From Manduca sexta (taxonomy: Eukaryota > Arthropoda > Insecta > Lepidoptera > Sphingidae): 64,000 bases of DNA. The translations under genes and the position numbers were made by a program. Every line of letters begins with the position of its first letter. Position 1 is the first letter of the stretch. The notes below the pieces were generated by a model that worked only from the letters and a program-made list of their open reading frames with translations, did not search any database and was not told the DNA's origin. The DNA is taken from the NCBI RefSeq assembly GCF_014839805.1, contig NC_051131.1, forward strand, positions 12,326,913-12,390,912, written 5' to 3'. Positions 24,344-39,300 of this stretch are shown one piece after another.

Positions 24344-27300
24344 CTGACGAGAGGAAAAAATAAAACGTAAATGAAATTACTAAAAAAACAATATCTAAAG
24401 CGTGCATTATTCAAATAATATTTTATGCTTTTAATTACTTTGAAATGCCCAATATATATTTTTTTTGGTTTAGAAACTCTCTCCCACGGTAAACTTAGTA
24501 GCGTTATGGGAATCCGGACCAAAAATATTTATTGAATTTCCGTTTTTTTATGGAAAAATGAATTTTCATAGTTGTTACAATTGAAGAAAAAAATATCTTA
24601 CTTGCGAGAAACTGAGCGTGTCGAGAACAACTTGCCCTGATGCAGGGCAGGTGAAGTTCTCGCGGGTGCAGGCGATGGTCTCCACGCCGGCCCACTGGTT
24701 GATGAGCAGCGCCTCGTTGCCATAGTGGAACCATGACAGGTACGATATCCAGCCCAGGTACGGGGGAACGGAACTAAGCACAAACAAAAAAAATATTTTG
24801 TTAAGTACTACGTAGTTTGTATCGGATTATCAAAGCGAAACTATAGCGTATGTTTTATCTATCGCTATGTCTATTAAAATGAATAACTATATAACCCTTT
24901 TTGTGTTTACTATTAATAAAATGCGGCATAGTCAATGTTTAAAAAGTACACTGAAAAACGACAATAAGTTAGTCGTCTCTACACTGCTCATAATTGGTGG
25001 TTTTTTTTTCTCCGTTATTTCATAAGTCTTGACTACAATAAAATCCTGTATATCTATATATATAAAAATGGATGCCTAATTCCCTTGGTCACGCCATCAC
25101 GCATGAACGGCTGGACTGATTTCACATGTTTTTTTGTTGTGTTTGGTATTTACAGGAGAAAGAAAAATTTAAAAAAATGCGCGGAAATTAGAAAACTTGA
25201 GAAAAAGTTGACGACAATATTAATTTTACATAACTGTCAGTGGTTTGAAGTAACTGTCAGCGAGCGACAGAATGCGCGCGTGCATACATAGTTAAGACAG
25301 AACAACGTCTGTCGGGTCAACTAGTCCTATGTATAAATAAGTATGCTTACCCAGAGTTGAGGAAGAAGCCACCGAACAGCATGAAGGGGATGATGATTGG
25401 CGGTCCAACTGACGCCGCCATGCTGACGCTGCTGCTCGCGCAAGATATTAGGTAACCTAAACAATGAAAAAATATTTTAGTACGCATTTTTGTTAAATAA
25501 CACCATTTATAATATTTTTGTTCGAATCAATAGATTTATTGTGGAATCTAACATTATCTACATCCATAAAAAGCGGTATTTCAAATGTAGAATATTGAGA
25601 ATAATAAAAATTATAACAAATAAATTACGAAAATTATTAGATAGGGGTGTTAAGCATGTTTTTTGTTTGTTTTGTAAGTAACATCAATTTCATAAATTTA
25701 TATTACTTTCAAACAAATGTATAACTAAAATAGCACCTCAACAATCATGCTTTCTACAAACTAAATCAGCTTAATCAAATTCTGACGCACGTTGTTTTTT
25801 TGTATCATTAAAACCGGCTCTATCAGTCCATCAGAATGTCATAATTCCGGTTCCTAAGGCGAAGGGCCTCAACCTATTTTTTATGTATATGTAAATAAGT
25901 TTCGTAATAGGGCTGCCTCGGCGTCTTGTTTCATGTCACACGAGAGTTTGTGGTTCCGAGAAATTTTGTTTTCCGTTAGATATCGCGTTAAAGGTTTTAA
26001 CCACGTAAACTCGGTTAGCTTTACTACTTACTTTTAGCAGTTATTGTGGTTTTGGTGTTATTGGCAAGGAAATGGGATACGTTCTGAAATTATAGACGGA
26101 CTTTTTATGGTAGAAAGTGACTTAAAAATCTTATAGTTGCTATTTGGTCGCTCGAACGCCCACAATACTATGTAATTTGACGATTTTTGACCTCACTGCA
26201 CCTGCTGGTAGGCGGAGTGGGGTCCAGAAAATGTTATAACAAACTAAACATGATTATTAGACGCCATTTAACACATGGCGGCCTGGTCGAAATATACACA
26301 GGCTGATCCCGTAACGCGACACACTTGCGAGGACCCCTATAGCGGAATATATACCTCGTGTACGGAGGTCGCTATCCGAGCGGATACTAGCTACGAATTT
26401 AATAGCGGAAACTCGCCCCTCTTCCAACAACCCTATTGTCAAAACATTATTCGAAATAATTATTCTTCAAAAATTATTTATAAAAATATACAACTAAGTG
26501 CTAACTCATTTAAAAAAAATTCGTTTCACCAGCCTGTAAGTATAATAGATGTATAGGGCTTCGTAAAACGTTGGACAGTGTTCATCGTTCTATGAAGCCC
26601 TGCTGTTGGCCGAATTCTTATGTAAATAACAGCTTCATAATCAAAATTATACTTTATTTTTAGAAGCCGTCATTTACATACAAATTACCCTATTTCAAAA
26701 ATTTATTTGACATTCCGAATTATGCGTTATTATCGATATTTTATTTTACAGGTGACGAAATATAAAAAGCCTATGTCATATTAAGATGTCAATACTCAAT
26801 TGAGATTTATGGAACTATTAAATAAAGATTATTATGATTTATTGATTTTGTCTTTGATCTTTTTTAACAGACGGTTTTATTAACGCGTTCTAAAGTGTAT
26901 TATTAAGATGTCTGTTTCATAAAAAAAAAATTCAACACCTTCATAGTAGTTTTTTATTAACACTTTTTACTCAAGAAAGTTATGGCAACAGGGGCGTAGC
27001 TACCGCCGTATCAGTGATGCGGGACCCCCGACCTTTGGGGCCCCTCATGGCCCATACCTACATTAAATTAAGCCGGCGCCCAATACTTCGCACTGCCCAA
27101 AGAGCTCCAACAAATAGGGTCCCTCTGTGGCAAGTTACGCTACTGTATGGCAAGCTATAATTCGAATCTCTAATCCAATAACGTACATTAAGGCAACAGG
27201 AATTCCTCAGGTAAACTGTACAGTTGTCCCTCATGAAGGATGACCGGTAGGGGCAAATCACTTTATCCTCGAAACTAAAAAAAGCCATTGTAAGTGTTCA

Positions 27301-30300
27301 CTGTCCATTACGGTGAAAACGTACCATCAAGTAAGTCACTTGTAAGAACAATGTTATACGTGGGTTCAACAACACCAGTATTTTTGTTCCCGTATTTTTT
27401 GTAAGAAGGGAAGCATCGTGAGGAAATCTGCATACTTGAGAAGTTTTCAGTAGGAATATTGAGGGTATGAGAACTCTGGCAATGCGCACTAAGTAGTGTG
27501 GTGGACTAAGGACTTATCTCTTTTAGTAGTAGAGGAGGCTCGTGCCCAGCTGTGCGACGGTACATCATACAGAGCTGATATTAGCAAAGAATTAGATATA
27601 CGAGTAGACAATATCAAACATTCTTGCTTGTCCTTCAACAAGACAAAGGGCTCGCTTAACTAAGGATAAGTCTATAACCCCATAAATGTACATCCATCGT
27701 TAACATGTAATAAAGATATTACCACAATAATAAGCACTATTGACTATTTGCCATTGTAATGCCATTACTTATCTAAGTCACTGCAAGAAAAACAATTCAA
27801 AAAAGTTTACGACCCGTGACCGTGAAAACAAGAACACAAAACTAACCGGTCTTTAAAGTCTTAAGAATTCCAAATTATGTACTATCATTGTAGAAGCCGA
27901 AACGACTTGGAACGATTACTGTACGTTTTGGAATGCTGTGGTTATTTTTCAATTAAATTGCTATTAATTTTATTTTTATAGTACATAATAATAATGCCAG
28001 CCAGAAAACTAGTGGAGCAATTGATTTTAATCGTTCTGCACTGGATCGTTATGAAGGCGTTTTTGGTTTTAAAGAAAAGGAATACGGGACTGGGCAGGAA
28101 GAGGGGCTTGGTGCCAGGGATGACTCGCTTACCATGGGAAATGTGTACGAGTACATCAGCAAGACAACCTACGAGATACCTAACTACAACCAACCACCCA
28201 GTTGTGCTTTTTATTCTTATCTTATTTCCTACTATCATACTGTTGCTAATATTTTCTTGATCTCTCTCCGGTCATGTCGGATTGCCGTCTCAGGGGCTAT
28301 GAGCGTGAAGAAACAGAGAGTGCACCTGTGTATTGCGCAAACACATGTGCATTATAATGTCTCTTGCGTACCTGGCTGATGGCCGTTGAGATTGACCGCC
28401 GTGTCCGAAACTCTGCTAGGAGGGTTATTTTATTTATTGTAATTGCGTTTTTTTTTTGAAAATTTTAGTATATTAGTAAGAAGTAAATACATTGCTAAAC
28501 GGATTTGGATGAAATTTGGCACGCACATAAACCATTTCTAGATTAACTTATAGACTATTTCAGTAATTTGCGTTAATAAGAATATTTATTTTAAATATCT
28601 GGTGTTTAAAAATATGGCGGTCGCGTCGCCTATACGGCGTTATGTATCGCTACAGTAATTTAAAGGCTTTTCTAATGAGACATACTTTTCAAGCGGGCGT
28701 CGCGAGCAACACCTAGTAGAAAATATTATATAACCTGGTTTGGTAATCCATATTACTAGCGTATGATATGGAACCCAACAAACGATTACTACCGAATTAA
28801 AAAAATATATGTAGTGTACACATGGCTACATTATAATTAATAAGCTAGAACAGTGTACACATGGGAACATCTAAAGTATATACCTAGGTTAGATTATTTA
28901 TAAGTTTATGGTAAAACCGCGACGTAATTAGTAAATAATATGTATTATATATATAATATACTGCATATAGTATAGTACTACGTTATTTACTGTGAACAAC
29001 ATAACACGTAATCCTTTTTTAAAGTAAAATAAGACCTTACCCAGTAATGGGCATAGGACTACTTCAAGACACTGTGAGCTCATTCTGCGTAGATCGGACC
29101 ACCAACAGCTAAAATTTTAAAAAAAGTTGTATAATTGTAAAATGTAGGTAGATATTGTAACTTTGACTTTACGGATGAACAACACCTCAGTCCCCCCCGT
29201 GACCATGAAGGCTGCAAAGTCTTCGAAACGTCGGGAGAAAAATAAAAAACAAAAAACCGCGATAGAATCCGGAAAATTAGTTTAATTTCAATGTCAATAA
29301 CATTCGCGTAAATATAAGAAATCATTAAGAAATCAATGGGCATAGGAGTAAAAGATAATTTTTAGAGTTACACGGCAACTGCCTCGGTGGCGCAGTTGTA
29401 TCGTGTGCGAGGTAAAATCACTGCTCTGAGTGCCCAAGTTGAAATCCCGGGGCAGATAAAGTGATATTCGGGTTATTATCGCTATCAGTTCGGAGTCTGA
29501 AATTTGTGCCCGATATGGCGTTAGACTCGCCTCTATCACATCTTGGGACAAAAACAATTGGCAAAAAGTGGTTGCACATTTGCCTACCCCTTCGAGGATA
29601 GCGGCGTAATATGTATATATGCACACATATACACATACCTACACATCACTTCTATTTATTAAAGTATTTAATACAGATTTACAGAAAACGCATAGTTTAC
29701 CAAGGTACCACGAAATTTCACGCGAATCCCATATAAAAGAAGGGAAAAAATGGAGAAACCTCTCCCAAAGCTTTTCAATTAGTCTCTGTCCTTAAGGTGA
29801 TTAGAAATAATACTATCATAGACCTTATTAGTATTGTGGCAGTACTTAACGGATCGGATTCAAAGGTAAGTTGTGGTAAAAGCAAACAATATAAAGCATT
29901 TTTTTTTTATTATAACAGCACTAGCCTAGCTCATTCTTGCCATTTTTTTTATCCTGACACGACAATTGGAAACTGGACTGATAAAATTTAGTTAAAATGT
30001 AATGAAGTCTCAATCATCTCTAGGAATAATATGTCTGCCTCTCTTAATATACTATGCGATGTTCATTTAACTATTACTATTTTAAAATTAGCTCTAACAC
30101 TCACCAAACGAAGTAGCGACGTTAGTGATCAGGGCTGCCAACCCTGAAGCGATGAAGAACCTCTTCGGATCAGGGTTGAGCCCTATCATGTAGTACGCTA
30201 TGGTGGTAAAGACGAGTGGTATGGTGGCGAACACCGGAGCTTCTGCCAGGGTCTTCGATAAGAAGTACACGTCTGCCCGATACATTCCTGAATGATGCTC

Positions 30301-33300
30301 TCGGATGAATATCGGAAGCTCAGAACAGAAGACCTGTAGGAAGATTGTTCGTTTAATAGTAGTATGTGTGACAAACTTATTTCTATTAAAATTAAAATAC
30401 ATATGTTTATTAATCCAGTCAAGTGGATTGGATTTCAATAAACTCTTTAAATAGTTGCAATTTGGATTGATTGAAAAAATTAACCAATTAGAACGAAGTT
30501 AATTTTACAAGCTTACAAACTTATTTGGGTTGAGATAAATCCGAGATTATCTATTAGGATCGTTACTGAAATCAACTTTTAGACGATCTACGAGATTCTT
30601 AATTCTCATGATGGGATAAAAAGATTGAGAATGATTTTCGAAAAGACGCGGCCTTTATCTGGAGTTTACTCCACTTACTTTCAGATACAGTGAGATCAAA
30701 TTACCATGCCTATGTAAAAATATCCTTGAGTGCTAAAGACTACAAATATCGAGAAAGAAAGGGTCGACGTCTATATCTAGTCCTCATATATCTATTAAGC
30801 ATCAATCTATATTCTCTATCTGATTCAGATAACCGCAGACGTAACTATGTGCCCTATTTCATTAGTTCAATAAACCGTATTTGTCATCGATACAGCTCCA
30901 CATTCCACCCTATTTGTTTCCGTTCTAGTTAATATTTAGTTACTTGAGAAGGCGTCTCGGTGTTTGGTTTCAGATCCGATTGTAACGGATAGTAATTATA
31001 TTATCGTCTCGAGTGTTTAGGGTGGCCCAGTTTGGTTATACAATATAAGTAGGTTTAAAATCTAGTGAGTAAAGATGTATGCACATTTTCGAATAGTTTG
31101 TTGTGTATCTGTGCTTCGAAGGGAACTAAACAATTTATATTATTGTATGAAACTCCCATTTTTCTCTTTATTTAATCTCGTCGTAGGTTTAAGACAGGAA
31201 GATAGGTAGGTTTAACTTTATTTGAGATTCAATGTTCAGTATCATAAAATGCGTGTCACAATCATATTTAATTTCACATGAAAGTAACATTATTACTTAG
31301 GGAGGTACCAGAAGTATTACTAAACGGCATAAAATTAGCCTTGCTTAATTCAATAAAACTAATATATTATATCCAAAATGCCGAAGTAATTCAAATAACT
31401 ACTTACGTTAATGACGGCAAAGATGTTCTGGAAGGTCATGTTGGTGAGGAACATGAAGATGGCGCCGTTGATGTTCATCACGCCGTCTTGGTCGAGGTGC
31501 TGCCCGAAATAGATCACGCCGATGAGGATGGAGACCATCTGGAAGCGAAAGTAAAGTATGTTTCAGGTATAGAAGTATTCATAAAATAGAAAAATAATTA
31601 ACGCACTGATTCGATTTCAATTAAATTGATTACGACCGAATTCACCTAATATTTTTTTAATAGGGAGTATTTGGACGACTTGATAATAAACCTGACCATA
31701 CTCTACTACAAAGAGCATTACAATACTACGCTCTACTAAATCTTAGCTCTACATCGTAGTTGCGCATCTTGCAAGTCATCAATTGCATTATAAGTAAAAA
31801 AAAAGCAGGATAACACCAACCACAAATGTGACTGTAGAAGCTTAGCTTAGGTATTTATATGGACTTTAATCTATCTCTCTTTCATGCAGCAATCAGACCA
31901 ATAAGGGCACTTTTACAATAAAAGTTACTTACAACAGTCTGCAGGAAGCGCACTTTGATGAGCATAGGCTCCTTGGTGACAGAGAGCCAGGAGCGCCAGA
32001 GGACCGCGCGGAACTGCGCGCACCATGACGCCTTGTACGGGGAGCGGTGCGCCCGCACCGTCGACGAGTTCCATGGCGCGTCGATCCAACCGCCTGATAT
32101 CTTACGCTGGATAATAAGAAGAATAGTGTAAGGTTTGTGATACGATAAACCTGATGAGATATGAGATAAGACATTTTAAAAATTTCAAGTAAATTCGTAT
32201 CTAACTAAATGTCCAAAGAATTGGATGCTTTTATTCAGTTTTGTCAGTTTATGTGATACAGTCGAAACTTGACTAATGGCATGATTTGATAAATTTAGGT
32301 TTAAAAATATTCCAATATTCTAAGTACCTATATACACATTTAATGTTGTTCATAAAACCATAGTCATAAAAACATACTTCGTTATACAAGGCGTTTTCTG
32401 CTTCAGCGGCAATCTTGCAGCCGATCTCTGACTTGGCGAAGGAGGTGCATACAGTGTCGATGGTGTGACGCGTCGCCTCCTCTCTGCCAGGCACGCCGGC
32501 CAGGAGTTGGATGAAATGGTCCGCTGGGTTGTAGTTGGCGGGACATGCTGCGCCTAACCTAGAGTAGTAAACATATTGAGAGGTTTTATAAATAAGTCTT
32601 AAAGATATAATGAATGCATGTTGAAAACCAGTAGGTTATCATTTATCATAATACTTCTTTTCAAATGAGTATTTTGATTTAGGATAGAATCAGAAATAAA
32701 ATAAGTACAATAAATGGAATAAATGTAACGAAAGTAATTTACATGATAATAATAATGTTTAGGAAAAACAAGAAATCCAACGAAAAATACAGATATAATA
32801 ACTTACTCTTTAAAGAAATCAGTGGCTTGATCAGGTGATCCGAGGAATGCTACTCTACCATCCGCCATGATGAGCAGCTTGTCAAACATTGCGTACAGTT
32901 CTGATGAAGGCTGGTGAATGGTGCATATCACCGTCTTTCCCTTTTGTGCTAAGCCTTTTAGTACCTAAACAAAAATAACTTCGATAAAAATAGAGTTTAA
33001 AACAGCCATAAGTACAAACGAGGTGATGAACCAGTTACTGGTTCGATCAATGACTGATGCCCAGTGCTCACTCGGTTTGGCAGATCACAGTTTTGTGCCA
33101 GGCAGGAGAAAGGGAGTGTAGGAGCTCCAAATCCCCTATCCCACCTTCCCAAAAAGTTTGATTATTTAACAATTGACTTGTTTTAGACTTTAAAAGACTT
33201 ACAACGCTCTGTATTTTTTTTGAAATATGGACGTCATTCTAGGTAATAAAACCTGGGTACGCCTGTCTTACATTCTATTATTGTTAAGCACCTCGTGTTA

Positions 33301-36300
33301 TTGCCGAGCTTTATGTCGACAAAACGTCTGCATGCCTGAGTTATTTCTAAGACTTAAATAGCGATGAAAAGATTTCTCTCAATGCTATTCAAAGCTATTG
33401 GGTTCAAAGATTTAACCCAATTAATTTGCAGAGATCTCTATCTAACATCATAATATTAACAAGTTTACTCGTCGCATAAGAATTGACTTTTTAAAAACGC
33501 TCTCAACAATAATAACACTTCATTTGCAATTTAAAGAATCTTACTATTTATTAAGTTAATTTAAATAAATTTATATTTTAATTTGAGAAGGTAAATATTT
33601 CAACATTTTTAAATGGAATTACGTGTGATGTTTATTATGATTAAACACAATTTATTTTATACGATTTATTGCTTTACGCACCTATTGACGATTGTTTCGG
33701 TTTCTATACTTGATTTATAGGTTTTAAGGAAATTAACATATTGAAGAAGCAAATTTATAACCACGTGCTATAAATCCCTAAGAATTAATAGCTATACTAA
33801 TAGTTAGTACATAAAAACCATATATCAATACAACCTAATTGATTGTCATGACAGAGTTGAAAAGAAAAAATAACGATTGATAAATTGTTTTTGGTAGCAT
33901 TTGTGTTTTTCTACTGTTAAACAATACTTAGCAAGTTTCTTGACTTTTCATTTTATGGTCTTTAGAGCCATTGTGGATACTGGACATTTTAAGACATAAG
34001 AACTTATAGTTCTTATCATATTGATATATTTTTCAGTATCGTTTATATGTACTTATTTTTGTATGCAATCCATTCCGCATATCCAAGAGATTGGATGGTG
34101 ATAATATTGCAGGCGGTTGTTGCGCTTAATACCAAGCGAGCGATTAGCTCTTCTTTTATTCAGTTGTATAAACACACATATTATTGAGGCGACTTAAGTC
34201 CATATATGTAAACCCAAAACAAATATTTATTCCAGTGGGACGACACCACGAGCTTCCTTTCCCTAATAAAAAAGGAATCACACAAATCGGCCTATAAATC
34301 TCAGAGTAATGGGTATTGATACATAAATGAAATGAGAACCTCCTTCCCTTTTAGGAATTTGGTTACAAAACAAAGTTGCTTGGATATTAATGATTTATTC
34401 AACCCACCTGTATAACGTTTTGAGCCATGAATGAGTCCAAGCCCGATGTGGGCTCATCGCAGAACATGAGCGGTGGGTCTGTCAACACTTCGCTGGCGAA
34501 CGAGAGCCTCTTCATCTCCCCGCCCGATATGCCCTTCAGCCGGCCCGTGATCCCGATCACTGTATTTTGACATTTTGATAATGCCAACTAAAAATAATAA
34601 ATTGTAAAATTTGAAAAGATGAAATATAAATATGAGAACTTTATAAAAAAGTAAATTAGCTAGTGAACACAAAATTTTATAAAATATCGCAATAAGAACA
34701 AATAAATTCAGTTTTATGTATTTCTACCACAAATTAATAAAAATTAGTAGCCATCGTTTGAATTGAAAACCTGCAAACTAATAATCCAGTAAATATTTAA
34801 ATTTAATCATGTAAAAATACTCGTTTATTAAATGTTTTCGAAACTTATTTATTTGAAATATAAACACCTGTTTAATGTATTATTTTTTGCTGTTTATTTA
34901 TTCCAATCTCAGAAAAGATTTTTCTCATTCCTAATTTATCTTTTCTCTTAGAATACTTTATGAAAATCTTCTGGCTTACCTCAGAAATGACCTCTTGGAC
35001 CCTCCTCATGCGTTGTGCATAGGGAATGTGACGATCCATTCGAACCAAAGCCTGTTTAAACAAAAATGTATTTTAAGCGATTAAGTATTTGTTAATGCGA
35101 AAGAAAGAACACTATTCCTGAATAAGTATGTCAGAATCTAGAACAGATACCTTCAGCTTATACTAGATGAAGAAACATCAGTTTAATATAAGTACTTTAG
35201 TTTTTTTTTTATTTTGTATAATTGTAAAATGTAGGCAAATATTGTAACTTTGATTTTTTGGACGATCTACATGTCACCATGGGGGCTTTGTAGCCTTGTC
35301 ACGGCACGGCTCGCGGAGAAGACGGGGGTGACTTTGTGTTCACCATGTCACTAGTGACTATGAAGTCTTCGAAATGTCGGGAAACATTCTTATACTAAAA
35401 ACCGCTATAAAATCCGAAAAAAATAAGTTCAATGCCTAACATTCGCGTAAACATAAGAAATCATTAAGAAAATTTATTATAATAACATTGATATAACATT
35501 CTAAACTAAACTAAAACTTATTAATTTAAATTCTCAACTCTTGCGCAACGTACCAAACAAACAAAGATGCATAATGTATATGTTGTTAAGATACCTATCA
35601 TAGTCAGTTTATGAATGGTCCTAGGTTTTGTAAGAGCCTAGTTTATTTAGACTTTTAAACGTTGCTATATGTTACATCGCACGATTGAAATATTTAAATA
35701 AATTAACTTTTTCCACCAGTCAAGGTCTTTGAAACCGGATCGTTATCGATGTGGACAAATCTAAAAGCTTCTGATACTTATTTTATTATACAGTTATTTT
35801 GAATAATCTATTTAATTTTGGTTGCCAAGTTTCGTAGGAGGGGCCAGTTGAAATGGTTTACGAATTAAATTATGTATATATATATAGACGTATTTGTATT
35901 AAGATGTGATTGTGTATGCATCAGTTACGAAAATAGCGTAAGCTAGCTTTTAAACATTAGAATAAAATGTTTAAAAATATATAGTAAAGTGCTCATAGAA
36001 ACTGAAAATCAAACTTTCGACGTTAAACCAAATAAGGAGTAAGAATAGGGTAGTAGAATATTTATTTTCATTTATCAAAAATGTACGTTATTTAAAATCC
36101 AACGGCAATAGGATTCTCAAAATGCACACAATAATAAATCAATTACGAAGCTTTTAAATTTGGTAGACGGGGTAGCTGACAAATATATTAGTAATAGAAA
36201 ACAGTGACGTCAACGACCACCACGCTGTGTGCGTGAGAAAGAGATAGCGCGATAACCCTACCACGGCCCAATTTTACACAGAACAATATTTCAAATACGA

Positions 36301-39300
36301 ATAACTGCTTTAATTTTTAATACATTTTGATGCTGTTTTCACAATAAATTTTCTTTTACATTATTTTCTGTTAAAAATTAAACATAGGTTACTATTCTAT
36401 TGGGTTATTTATATTAATATAATCCTATTGAAGCTTTTTATAACAGGAGTTGTAAAAACTTAATTCCCCTAATAACAAGATATAAAATGTTACTTGTCTA
36501 AGAGATTTACGTCGCTGTATTATTAAACAGCATAGTTCTTATTTGTTCAGCCATCCCACGCGTGTGCAACTTAATTAAATATTTATAAAACACGTTCGTC
36601 TTATCTTTGAATGCAGCACCTCCACAGATATCACAAACCACGTATCTACAACACAATCTGGCGCCGTTTAACCATGTTAAATGCATCTGACTGATTCCAG
36701 ACTTTTTATGTTTATGTGTTTGTGGTTTTGGGCATGCACCATGCAAGGATCAAATTATAAAACTGTTTAATTAAAAGTTTTACCATCCTGTTTTTTGTAT
36801 TCATACATTTCTGGAAACACGAACACTAATATTACTGTGGCAGTTTAATAGACACCCTATTTTTTAATTCAAAGTACTTCTCTAATGAAATTATAATTTA
36901 CATTAAATTTCCGTTATGATGATATCATTAACGTTTTCATGTTTCAACTAAAGTCCAATGTTGGCGTCGCGTTGGACACCAACACGAATGAGTATAAATT
37001 CATAGAACAGAATTCTTCTTCTCTTACAAAATCTTACCTGAAACACTAAATGCTCCCGTACAGTCAGAGTTCCTATGAACAGGTCTTGCTGCTGTACATA
37101 CGCTGAGAGAGCAGTCAGAGCCTCTGGGGTGGCAGGCTGACCGTTGAGAGCTCTCGTACCACTGGAGACCACGCCGCTGGGCGTGCGGAATGTGAGAGTA
37201 TTGAGTAATGTGGTCTTTCCAGCGCCTGATGAACCCATGATGGCGAGTAATTCACCAGGGTACGCCGCGCCGTTTACTGTGAACAAACGGTATATTAAGT
37301 ATTGATGACTATAATTACGAAGGAAAATGAAGGTACAATGAAACCAAAAAGAACATTGCGGAATAATATTAGGACAAAAATAAAATTGTTTTTAATAAAC
37401 TATTAGCCTCGACATACGTTGTCAAATTTCATTGAAAATTAGTTCAACGGTTCAGTTCAGTGATATGTACACATATTATTTCTTTTATCAAAAAAAAATC
37501 TGTCTTCTAAATTAACATTCATTAAACACGTACGTATAGTTAAAATAGTCGTAAAGTTTTTTAAAATTTTAGTTTTTGTGGCTGACTGTACCTATAAAAA
37601 AATAGAATTTTAAAATGTATGAAATCAAATTCGTACCACTAGAAACCATTAAACGCGTGGGCAACATTTCTTTTGAAAACCGTACAGCTATGATATTATA
37701 CATAATATGGTAATTAAGATAAAAAAAAGACTCGAAATCACCGTATTTTAAATTATTAATATATATAATATTAATAATATATTCGAAAGATCAGACTTTT
37801 ATGTTAATTTCTTGAAAATCACCAATGCTAGTAAGTATAAATTACACGTGATATTTTATTCTTTAAAGATTTTGAATATTTCAATGAATTGCTAGATCGG
37901 AAGCCATTCCTATTTACAATTACCATCATTCCACGATTCTTTTAGAGCCATCAATGTATGTAACATAAATTGAAACATTCTCTTTCGATTCTCCTCAGTT
38001 TAATATTTTGTATCTAACGACTTATAGCATAGCAATTATAGACTATTCAAATAAAAATATGTTGAGAGACCTGCACTGATATTTTTTAAAGTCGGAGGCT
38101 ATTGAACTATTCTCAAGGATATTGGCATGCTTATAACACGTGTAAACGTATTAAGTAGTGTTCTTTTTTTGTCCTTGACATGTGTTAAATTAAAAACAAC
38201 GTCTTTTGGGATAACATAATATCGATCTTATTTGTTTTCTGAATTGCAAATTTTATGATTCTTCGGTTCGTGTTTTCGGGTTGGTAACATCGCATTTTCT
38301 ATTTGTACTACCAACGTTGTAACAATGCTGAGCAGTATCTCTCGACTTTGTTTCGGTACAAACGATATTCCAGAATATATAATTATAAGGGATTATGAAT
38401 CCCTTATAATTATCATCCACTGCTTTCCAATAACACAACTTATAGAAGCCAAAGAAAATTTCTCTATAACTAAATTCTTTTCTAAATTGACAGCGCATTC
38501 ACTCATAGTTCCTTTACCATTATAGTTATTCATACGTTATAATGATAACTAAGGTTTGTTTACTGCTAGTCTGTTTCCTGAAAACGCGCACTTGTCAAAT
38601 CATTAAAATTGTTACAGACTTACCATTTCTGAGCAACTGTTTCCTTTGCTGGAACATACGTTCTGAAGATGTCCTCCAGAAGTTCCAGAACCTTCTGCTT
38701 CTGGATCTGGACTCTGTGGCGAAAGCGTTGACGTCCGCCCATGTGTAGGTGACCTTCTCCACGCCCCCCACGCTTCCATAGTTCCGTGTGGGGGCGATGG
38801 AGACTGTGACGTCACCGCTACTCGTGCGCGGAGAGTCTTGTGGCGAGCGACCATCCTGCGAGATATAAGATTATATAATAATATCAGCCATGTATTATAT
38901 ACTTGCCCACTTCTGAGCACGGGCCTCCTCTACTACTGAGAGGGATTAGGCCTAAAGGGCCCCCTAGTGCAAGCTACGCCACCGATTCGTATTAATGGCT
39001 TAAATGCAATTTGGCACACACAACAAGGATTGACATTATTTAAGTAATTTTTTTATCCCAAAAAGTGGTACAGTGGAACTTTGCGGGAAATGACTTTCAC
39101 GTAGATTAAACTGTGGAGAGAATGACTTAGTGTAGACATAATTTTGAGAAACCGGAAACGTTGGGCCTCCGGATGATATACTTTCTAATATAAGGTAACG
39201 AGCTATTATACATATTACACATTCCACTAAACAGGGAATCATTATAAAACCGTTTCCCATAACGATATTGTACTCTATTACGTATCTTATATTACAGGAA

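Larger units (their letters stand above)
25457..30104. other. white intron 10
   Basis: A 4.6-kb intron with a repeat copy (26196-26325), a LINE-tail-like repeat (27414-27600), an unexplained open frame (27957-28379), a SINE tail (28261-28430), a GTCGGGA repeat (29090-29330) and a family B SINE (29378-29638). The rest is AT-rich. Confidence 0.85.

Noticed and set aside
36507..36746. Minus-strand open frame with CDICGG and several Cys/His
   Set aside because: Could be a transposase zinc-finger relic, but no second motif or inverted ends were found.
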